From assembly GCA_017527065.1 (NCBI GenBank), contig JAFXQO010000069.1, forward strand, positions 1 through 64,000: a stretch of 64,000 nucleotides of DNA, read 5' to 3'. The translations under genes were made by a program, and so were the position numbers. The stretch's first letter is position 1. The number at the start of each line of letters is the position of its first letter. The notes below the pieces were generated by a model that saw only the letters and a list, made by a program, of their open reading frames with translations, ran no database searches and was not told the origin of the DNA. This DNA comes from Clostridia bacterium. Lineage in GTDB: Bacteria; Bacillota; Clostridia; Christensenellales; Aristaeellaceae. Shown piece by piece: positions 58,163-64,000 of the stretch.

Positions 58163-61090
58163 TCAGCCGATCTCGATGCCGTCCAGGCCGAAGCGCACAA
58201 AGGCGTAGCGGCCGGCGTAGCGGTCGCTCACGCCGCCCTCGCGCCAGGTTCCGTAGCCGGAGAACAGGTCGGGCGACACGCTCAGCGGCTCGGGAGACGC
58301 CGCCCAGTGGAAGGGGCCGAACACGTTGCGATAGCCCGAAATCAGCGTGAGTTCCAGCTCGTTTTGGCCCGGCTTCACCTGCCCGGCGATGTCCGCGCGG
58401 CGGCCGAACATCAGCGTCTGCTCCGCGCCGCCGTTCAGGCGCGCCTTGGCCAGCATGAAGCGGCCGTTCAGCCGGAGCGCCGTCTCCCGGCCCGTGCCCT
58501 CGAAGGAGAAGCGCATCGTCATGCGCCCGCCGAAGAAGGGGAAACCGTCCTCGGCCAGGGCGTTGGCCCGGACATCCGATACCGGCGCGGCCAGCGCGAA
58601 GCCGCCCTCCGCCATGAGCGTGTTCCGCTCGCCCGGCGTGAACGGGCCGGCCTTCACCGAGAAGTCACCCCGCAGATACACGGCCTCTATGTCGGTGAGG
58701 TAGCTCAGGCAGTTGATGAGGCTCTCCGTGCCGTCGGAATGCTCGTAGTACACCCCGTTGAACACGCGGTAGACCTCTTCCGTCTGGTAGTAGTCGATCT
58801 CATACACCAGCTCGTTCAGCCCCGGCTTCGCCAGCGCCAGAATGTCCGCGCTCACAAAGGCCGGGTCGAAGGAGCCCTTGTCCGTCAGGGAAATCTCGCT
58901 GCCGTTCAGCCGCGCGCGCCGCGCGCGCATGGTCTCGCTCTCCAGCCGCAGCGACGCGGGCTGTCCCGCCAGGGTGAAGGCGTATTTGAGCCACACCGTG
59001 CGGTTTTTCTTGCCCCGCAGCAGCATGTCGCTCGCCGCCATAACGGGCAGCGGCTTCGTCCAGGTCTCGCCGTCGAAGGACACGGCGGCGGTGTCCAGGG
59101 TGAGGGTGTTCTCGTCGCGGGAGAGGATGCACGCCTCCAGCGGCAGGCTGCGCCACGCGGGCTCCTCCGCCGCGGGCGCGGCGCTCTGGGCGGCGTCGTC
59201 CAGCATGATGACCACCGACTGCCCCGGCGCGAAGGTGAGCGGTACGGCGATGCCGCCCTCGATTTCCCGGAAGAACAGCGGCCGGTAGGCCCGCGCCTCC
59301 AGGTCGAAAAGCTTCGCGCCCTTGGCGGCAAAGCGGTATTCGACGGCGAAGGTCGCCTCCTCCGACAGGTTCACGGCGTAGAGGAAATCGCCGAAACCGG
59401 CGCGCCGGAAGGTGGAGCGCACCTCGGTGCCCGGCGCGCTGATGGAATAGAGCGGGCTGGTCAGATCTTCAAACGCCGTGTTGGACACGAGGAAGCCGAG
59501 GTCGGCCTCCTCGCCGTCGACGAGATGGGGCGCTTTGCCCTGCAGGTACAGGCGGCCGCCATTCGCCATGTATTCCCTGAGCAGCGCGGCGGTCGATCCG
59601 TCCAGGCCGTCCATTTCGGGCAGAACCACGGCGCTGTAGGCGCATTGGCCCATGATCAGCCGGTCGCCCTCCACGCGGCCGTGCTCGGCCAGCAGGGTCT
59701 CGTCGATGTAGTGATGGCCGATGTTCGCACAGCCCAGCGCCTCGATGAGCGCCTCGAAGCGGGCGTTCAGCGCGTCGCAGGAATGGGGGTCGTTCCGCTT
59801 GAAGGTGAAATAGGCCGAGTGGATCGGATGGATGACCGCCACGGGCGCTTCCTCGCGGCTCTCGGCCAGCATGTAGCCCAGGGCGGTGAAATAGTCGTTG
59901 AAGCGCCTGAATTCCTCCGGCTTTGTCCAGGTGTTGTGGTCGGAGTAGAAGGCCGGGTAGTCGCGCTTGCGCTGGCCGCGGATGGAGTAGGGATACAGGT
60001 GCTGGCACATCTGGTTCACGCCGCTCACATACTGCCATTCGGCGATGCGCTTGAGCTCAACGGGCGTCACGTCCCAGCCCGCACAGGCGAATGTCTCCGT
60101 GAGCACATGCTTTTTGCCCAGCTGCTGCGCCACGCTGGAAACCTGCCGCGGCGCGGCCTCGGTGTAAATGCCCCGGCCCAGCCAGTCCATGCCGGGCTTG
60201 TGCTCGTATTCATAGAACGGCATGACCCCCGCGGTGCACATCATCTGGCCGAACAGGTTCCGCTCCTCGATGGTGTGGCCGGTGAGCTGGCAGTTGTGAG
60301 CCGCGCACCAGTCGTATATCTGCTTCGCGAAATTCTCCGTGTAGAGCCTGTTCATCAGCTTCCAGTAGCGGAAGCGCAGGCGGGGGCTCTCTTTGCAGTC
60401 CACGAACAGCGCGCCCAGCTCGTCCAACAGATCCTCGCCGTACTGCGCCCGATACGCCGCCAGCGCCACGGGAGTGTAGGCGGTGTCCCAGCGGAAAAAC
60501 TGCGGCTCGTCGGTGAAGAAGCCCAGCATGGGCCGGCCGAAGGCCTCTTTGAAGCGCTCGTAGTACTTCTCATGGGTCTCGTCGATGAATTTGCGGACGA
60601 TTTCGGGGTTCAGAATATCAACCACGGAGGAGTTTTTCTTCTCGTAGATGGTGATATACGCCGCCGCGCCGGCCTTTTCACCCCGCACGCGGACGATGGA
60701 GCCGTTCTCCAGCACGTAGACGGCCAGCGCGGCGGGGTCGAAGGCGTTTTTGGTCTCGCAGGTGATGAAGTGCTCCCAGTTGGCCTCGTCCTCCAGCAGC
60801 TTCATGCCGGCAAAGCCGCTGGGCCAGCCGTTTTCGTCGTAGCACCAGGCGTCCATGCCCTGCTTTTCGGCCTCGTCGATGCAGGCCGCGGTGGCCTTCA
60901 TCCAGTCCTCGCCGAGGTAGGGCGTGGTCAGGCCGCCGCGCGCGTGCATGAAGAACCCGCCGATGCCCGCCTGCTTCATCTGTCTGATCTGGCGGCGCAG
61001 CTTTTCCGGTTCCAGTTCGTCGTTCCAGCTCCAGAAGGGAATGGATTCGTATTCCGTCAAATTCTGCGTGAGCAGCTCCCGAAGATCCAT
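58163..61090 (-). CDS. Large glycoside hydrolase, GH106-like
   Basis: A 975-residue protein. The N-terminal part is a catalytic barrel (PFWSWNDELEPEKLRRQIRQM, GGFFMHARGGL, AWCYDENGWPSG, GFFTDEPQFFRWD, with several Glu/Asp candidates such as ITGHTIEERN); the C-terminal third holds GH2-like sugar-binding beta sandwiches (WLKYAFTL, LNGSEISLTDKG). The plan matches GH106 alpha-L-rhamnosidases and related uncharacterised hydrolases. No signal peptide, so it acts on imported sugars. AAAGGATGAG precedes the ATG. Substrate is inferred. Confidence 0.82.
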   Translation of the reverse strand: MDLRELLTQNLTEYESIPFWSWNDELEPEKLRRQIRQMKQAGIGGFFMHARGGLTTPYLGEDWMKATAACIDEAEKQGMDAWCYDENGWPSGFAGMKLLEDEANWEHFITCETKNAFDPAALAVYVLENGSIVRVRGEKAGAAAYITIYEKKNSSVVDILNPEIVRKFIDETHEKYYERFKEAFGRPMLGFFTDEPQFFRWDTAYTPVALAAYRAQYGEDLLDELGALFVDCKESPRLRFRYWKLMNRLYTENFAKQIYDWCAAHNCQLTGHTIEERNLFGQMMCTAGVMPFYEYEHKPGMDWLGRGIYTEAAPRQVSSVAQQLGKKHVLTETFACAGWDVTPVELKRIAEWQYVSGVNQMCQHLYPYSIRGQRKRDYPAFYSDHNTWTKPEEFRRFNDYFTALGYMLAESREEAPVAVIHPIHSAYFTFKRNDPHSCDALNARFEALIEALGCANIGHHYIDETLLAEHGRVEGDRLIMGQCAYSAVVLPEMDGLDGSTAALLREYMANGGRLYLQGKAPHLVDGEEADLGFLVSNTAFEDLTSPLYSISAPGTEVRSTFRRAGFGDFLYAVNLSEEATFAVEYRFAAKGAKLFDLEARAYRPLFFREIEGGIAVPLTFAPGQSVVIMLDDAAQSAAPAAEEPAWRSLPLEACILSRDENTLTLDTAAVSFDGETWTKPLPVMAASDMLLRGKKNRTVWLKYAFTLAGQPASLRLESETMRARRARLNGSEISLTDKGSFDPAFVSADILALAKPGLNELVYEIDYYQTEEVYRVFNGVYYEHSDGTESLINCLSYLTDIEAVYLRGDFSVKAGPFTPGERNTLMAEGGFALAAPVSDVRANALAEDGFPFFGGRMTMRFSFEGTGRETALRLNGRFMLAKARLNGGAEQTLMFGRRADIAGQVKPGQNELELTLISGYRNVFGPFHWAASPEPLSVSPDLFSGYGTWREGGVSDRYAGRYAFVRFGLDGIEIG

Positions 61091-61127
61091 GGTCTCTCAT
61101 CCTTTCATCGTGAGAATTGCCGGTATC

Positions 61128-61156
61128 ATTATATCAAAAACGCGCGCCGTATTCAA
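61128..61156 (-). promoter_or_regulatory. Sigma-A promoter of the GH106-like gene
   Basis: Minus-strand TTGAAT (61156-61151) and TATAAT (61133-61128) with a 17-base spacer, 38 bases before the start codon. Confidence 0.85.
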
Positions 61157-61232
61157 TCGCTTTCGGGCGGGAACCTTTCGCCTCGCCGGGGCATAGCATG
61201 GATCGGAAACACAATGCGGAGCGTGGTGCATC

Positions 61233-61571
61233 ATGGTTGCGAGAGGCGAACTCTATCTGGCTGATCTCGATCCGGTCGTCGGCTCGGAACAGGGCGGGCT
61301 CCGGCCAGTGCTGGTGATTCAAAACGATACGGGCAACCGCTACAGTCCCACCGTCATCGTGCTGGCCGTCACCAGCCAGCTTCAAAAGGCGCGCCTGCCG
61401 ACCCACGTGCTGCTGCCCGCCGCCGGGCACGGCCTGGAGCGCGACTCCGTGGCGCTGGCGGAGCAGCTGCGCACGCTGGACAAGCGCCGCCTGCGCGCGC
61501 GCATCGGCCAGATCACCCCCGCCGATATGCGCGCGGTGGAGCGGGCGCTCATGGTGTCGCTGGGGCTGTAG
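61233..61571 (+). CDS. MazF/PemK-family mRNA interferase, no adjacent antitoxin
   Basis: A 112-residue ribonuclease toxin of the MazF family: VARGELYLADLDPVVGSEQGG opens the fold (with the conserved GxEQGGxRP continuing), VIQND, VLAVTSQ and AEQLRTLDKRRL follow, all usual for the Gram-positive NdoA group that cuts mRNA at ACA-like sites. No MazE-like gene lies in the 140 bases upstream; the toxin stands alone. GGAG lies 12 bases before ATG 61233. The antitoxin may be encoded elsewhere or the ndoAI gene lost. Confidence 0.92.
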   Translation: MVARGELYLADLDPVVGSEQGGLRPVLVIQNDTGNRYSPTVIVLAVTSQLQKARLPTHVLLPAAGHGLERDSVALAEQLRTLDKRRLRARIGQITPADMRAVERALMVSLGL

Positions 61572-61583
61572 GGCAAAACGATC

Positions 61584-61610
61584 GCGCCGCCATCCGAGAG
61601 ATGGCGGCGC
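61584..61610. terminator. Hairpin between mazF and the capsule module
   Basis: A perfect 11-bp stem (61584-61594 with 61600-61610), loop CGAGA. The minus-strand tail is CGATCGTTTTG; the plus-strand tail is weak. It lies between converging genes. Confidence 0.65.
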
Positions 61611-61623
61611 GCCTTGCGCTTAT

Positions 61624-62343
61624 TCAGCCGGGTTCACATTCATCCAGAATCGTCATGGCGTTGTTCCGGCAGAGCCGCTGCGCCAGTTCCATGTCGAAGC
61701 TCCTCTTGAGGCGCTCGTAGCATTGATCCATGCAGAAGCGGCGGGTACTGACGTTGTGCGCGTCCGAGGAGATCAGATCGAGGCAGCCGAGCCTGATGAC
61801 TTTGCGCAGCCATTGCCAGGTGAAGAAGCCGCCCCTGACGATCGTGGACGCGTTGACCTGCGTGATAACCTGGTAATCCCTGTAGATTTCCTCCACATAG
61901 GCGGTCTTTCGCAGGCAGTCGTAGCGCTCGATGTGGGCGAAGATCGGCTGGTAGCCGACGCTGCCCAGCGCCCGGGCGGCCTGTTTCAGGCGGGCATAAG
62001 GCGCGTCCGGCGAGAACTCCACCAGCACATAGCGACTGCCGCCAATCGTGGGGATCAATCCCTCGTCGAGGAGACGCGCCGCGTCCTCCGTGTAAAAGAT
62101 CTCGCAGCCCTTGTAAAGCTTCAGGTCGTATTCCCGCTCGGCGCACCATACCTTGGCCTTTTCAAAATGGTCGAGGTAGCGCTCCATCTGAAAGACATGA
62201 CGGCCTGGCGTGGCATGCGGCGTGGCGACGATGCGCTCCGCTCCGCTTGTATACGCCAGGTCGAGCATTTGCTGCATATCCTCAATCGTCTGGGCGCCGT
62301 CGTCAATTCCATAGACGAAGTGGTGATGCATATCAACGAACAT
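61624..62343 (-). CDS. CpsB/YwqE-type tyrosine phosphatase
   Basis: A 239-residue PHP-fold manganese phosphatase that dephosphorylates the capsule tyrosine kinase. The metal site appears as DMHHHFVYGIDDG, ATPHATPG, GCEIFYT, FAHIERY and SSDAHNVSTRR. It follows the kinase gene by 2 bases, giving the typical modulator-kinase-phosphatase order on the minus strand. Such modules adjust the length and export of exopolysaccharide; polymer genes are not seen here and may lie beyond the right edge. Confidence 0.92.
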   Translation of the reverse strand: MFVDMHHHFVYGIDDGAQTIEDMQQMLDLAYTSGAERIVATPHATPGRHVFQMERYLDHFEKAKVWCAEREYDLKLYKGCEIFYTEDAARLLDEGLIPTIGGSRYVLVEFSPDAPYARLKQAARALGSVGYQPIFAHIERYDCLRKTAYVEEIYRDYQVITQVNASTIVRGGFFTWQWLRKVIRLGCLDLISSDAHNVSTRRFCMDQCYERLKRSFDMELAQRLCRNNAMTILDECEPG

Positions 62344-62345
62344 AA

Positions 62346-63101
62346 CTACCGCGCCTTGTCCTTCTTTGAAGAAGTGGTCTTTTTATCGCTGTCCTTGCGG
62401 TAGTAATAGTTGTTGTTGTAATGAGAATAATACGAACGGTTGTAGTACTTTTTCGCGCTCAGGCTGTCGAAGGTCACCTTGTTGATGACGCAGCCAAGCA
62501 CGGGGCAGCCGGCGTTGGTGATCTGCTTGTGCGCTTCGATGATGTCGCGGCGGCGGGTCTTGTTGTATTCGATGATGAGCACCGCGCCGTCGCACGCCTT
62601 GGCGATTTCCGCCGCGTCGATGACCAGGCCGACAGGCGGCGCGTCGATGATCACATAGGTGAAGTGATCAGAAAGCGTGTCCAGCATTTCGTTGAAGTGA
62701 TCCGAGTCGAGCAGCTGAACCGGATTGGCGACGTCGCGGCCCGTGGGGATGAAGTACAGGTTTTCGTAATTCGTCGAATAGATCACATCGTCCAGCTCGT
62801 CATAGCCCGCCAGGAAATGCGCCAGGCCATGCCAGTCGCCCGTGGTCTCGAGGCCGTAATGGCGGATCGTGAAGGAGCGGCGCAGGTCGGCGTCCACCAG
62901 GATCACGCGGTTTCCGCGCTGGGCCAGGTTCTGCGCGATGTGCATGGTCAGGTAGCTCTTGCCTTCTCCGGCGACGCAGCTCGTGATGACGATCTTCTTG
63001 AGATCGCGGCCGGCGAAGATGAGGTTGCTGCTGATGGTGTTCAGCGCTTCAACGCCGGAGTAATCCATCTGGGGCAAATTGGTGATGGAAGCCTTTCTCA
63101 T
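62346..63101 (-). CDS. CpsD/CapB-type bacterial tyrosine kinase
   Basis: A 251-residue BY-kinase. Walker A is CVAGEGKSYLTMHIAQ, Walker A' ILVDADLRRS, Walker B VIIDAPPVGLV. The C-terminal tail is a tyrosine cluster (KKYYNRSYYSHY, YYYRK) followed by a basic Lys end; these Tyr residues are the autophosphorylation sites. It is activated by the membrane modulator encoded just upstream (the two genes overlap by 4 bases). Confidence 0.93.
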   Translation of the reverse strand: MRKASITNLPQMDYSGVEALNTISSNLIFAGRDLKKIVITSCVAGEGKSYLTMHIAQNLAQRGNRVILVDADLRRSFTIRHYGLETTGDWHGLAHFLAGYDELDDVIYSTNYENLYFIPTGRDVANPVQLLDSDHFNEMLDTLSDHFTYVIIDAPPVGLVIDAAEIAKACDGAVLIIEYNKTRRRDIIEAHKQITNAGCPVLGCVINKVTFDSLSAKKYYNRSYYSHYNNNYYYRKDSDKKTTSSKKDKAR

Positions 63102-63877
63102 GCCGAGACGCCTCCTTTCCTCTGCCTCACGGCGTTGTGACGATCATCCTGCATCGGCAGCATGCCGAGGGTGGGGATGCCGATGTACTTTTCGACATCC
63201 TCGCTGGAATGGATCTTGTCGTCCATCAGATAGATCACGGTGATGGCGCCGCACGCCGCGATAAATCCCAACATGAAGCCGATGATCAGGTTGCGCGAAA
63301 GGTTCGGCGAAGAAGGCGCGCTGGGGAGCAGGGCTTCTTCAAAGAGATTGGGCTCGCGGGTGTCCATGGTGGTGGCGATGAATTCCTGAGCGACGGAGGC
63401 GTATGTATCGGCGATGTTCTTCGCCTCTTCCGGCGATTTCGCCGTCGCCTTGATATACAGGATGCGCGTATTCGTGGGGTTGCTTACGGTGATCATTTTG
63501 CTGATCTCCGTATATGAATACGGCAGCTCCAGCCGGTCGATGACCATCTCGTGGACGTGCCAGTTTTTGAACACTTCCTGGTAGTCCGAGGCCAGATAGT
63601 TGCCAATCTGCAGGTCGGCCAGGTTGATCGCCGAATCGCCGGCATTCAGAACGTACAGCTTCGATGTCGCCGTGTACAGGGGATCAACCATAGTCGCGGT
63701 GTAGAGCCAGGACAGCAGAGCGCCAACCAGGGCCGCCGCGATGATGTATTTTACGTTTTCGATCAGACGATAGAACAACTCGATGAGATCAATTTCGTAA
63801 TCACCGATCTGTTCCTTCGCCGTAGGATTCAGCTGCGCCACTTCCTGTGTCACAGGCTTTGTCCTCATCTTTTCCAT
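63098..63877 (-). CDS. Wzz/CapA-type chain-length modulator
   Basis: A 259-residue membrane protein with two transmembrane helices (about 45-64 and 200-221). Wzz marks are EIDLIELFYRLIENVKYII at the start, YTATSKLYVLNAGD in the outer loop, and IIGFMLGFIAACGAI at the second helix; the cytoplasmic end (DDKIHSSEDVEKYIGIPTLGMLP) activates the kinase. GGGGAAG precedes ATG 63877. It is the first gene of the module in the window; a promoter is not clear upstream. Confidence 0.92.
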   Translation of the reverse strand: MEKMRTKPVTQEVAQLNPTAKEQIGDYEIDLIELFYRLIENVKYIIAAALVGALLSWLYTATMVDPLYTATSKLYVLNAGDSAINLADLQIGNYLASDYQEVFKNWHVHEMVIDRLELPYSYTEISKMITVSNPTNTRILYIKATAKSPEEAKNIADTYASVAQEFIATTMDTREPNLFEEALLPSAPSSPNLSRNLIIGFMLGFIAACGAITVIYLMDDKIHSSEDVEKYIGIPTLGMLPMQDDRHNAVRQRKGGVSA

Positions 63878-64000
63878 TGTTGAATCTTCCCCTGCCCTTC
63901 AAGCCGCTGGCCGCTCCGCCGGGGCGGAGCGAACCGCCGGTCTGTGTTTCCGCGCGCGCCGCGCGCCCAAAAGAATCCCTTATCGCATACCGTAAAAAAG
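63878..64000. other. Right-edge intergenic stretch
   Basis: No gene, promoter or RNA is recognised in the last 123 bases. A GC hairpin (GCTCCGCC...GGCGGAGC, near 63914-63930) is present. The stretch is the leader side of the capsule module. Confidence 0.5.

Noticed and set aside
57392-61264. A frame of nearly 1300 codons on the plus strand opposite the flavoprotein and GH106-like genes
   Set aside because: It spans two real minus-strand genes, a terminator and a promoter; it is explained by third-position GC bias.

Overview
The window is a 64 kb stretch of GC-rich, densely coding DNA from an endospore-forming Gram-positive bacterium, most likely an uncultured or gut-type Clostridia member. 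The evidence is a spoVAC-spoVAD-spoVAE operon behind a consensus sigma-G promoter, yunB and a ylbJ-like gene, a Gram-positive LexA box, T-box and SAM-I leaders, housekeeping sigma-A promoters with 17-bp spacers, and anaerobic features such as a sulfatase-maturase-type radical SAM enzyme. No rRNA, tRNA, CRISPR array, insertion sequence or intact prophage was seen. The exact genus cannot be read from this sequence.

Layout. 1-3.7 kb: the start of a TrpB2-type tryptophan synthase beta gene behind a Trp-type T-box leader, then a metallophosphatase / BNR sialidase-like / DapA-NanA-like lyase operon. 3.7-13.1 kb (mostly minus): an endonuclease Q-UvrD helicase fusion, a C_GCAxxG_C_C protein, M16 peptidase, DUF3784 protein, P-loop-GNAT fusion, pnp, rpsO and a zinc-ribbon membrane protein. 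13.3-20.4 kb: DUF5685 plus J-domain protein, threonine aldolase, yunB (minus), a class A PBP, GtrA, and a small secreted protein with a cystatin-like QVVAG motif. 20.5-26.5 kb: Nudix, metK with a SAM-I riboswitch, GH27 alpha-galactosidase, a PIN toxin-antitoxin pair, rsmA and a DHH phosphoesterase. 26.5-30.5 kb (minus): YhhN, a DUF4838-like protein, a BadF-type sugar kinase, upp, and an SOS-controlled gene of unknown function. 30.6-37.8 kb: a secreted propeller-like protein, a multi-hairpin intergenic element, a CE2-like esterase, dut, a DUF4428 zinc protein, two secreted peptidoglycan-binding proteins and a sugar isomerase. 37.9-46.3 kb: an eight-repeat peptidoglycan-binding protein divergent from a two-component system, a macro-domain protein and vWA protein, and a PrsA-like foldase. 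46.4-54.4 kb: hydrolase, hom, fruK-like kinase, radical SAM maturase, VOC protein, secreted transglutaminase, DUF1540, KDG kinase and a RadC homologue that has lost its metal ligands. 54.5-61.6 kb: the spoVA operon, ylbJ-like gene, flavoprotein, a GH106-like glycosidase and an orphan MazF. 61.6-64 kb: a capsule regulation module (CpsB phosphatase, CpsD tyrosine kinase, Wzz-like modulator).

How it fits together. Three themes recur: breakdown of host or plant glycans (sialidase-like, GH27, GH106, CE2-like esterase, KDG kinase, sugar kinases), envelope building and sensing (PBP, peptidoglycan-binding repeats, two-component system, foldase, capsule module), and sporulation. The most unusual items are the SOS-box promoter in front of a lone RinA/ArpU-like gene, the EndoQ-UvrD fusion, the macro-HTH plus vWA pair, the RadC pseudoenzyme, the cystatin-like secreted protein, and the five-hairpin intergenic element.
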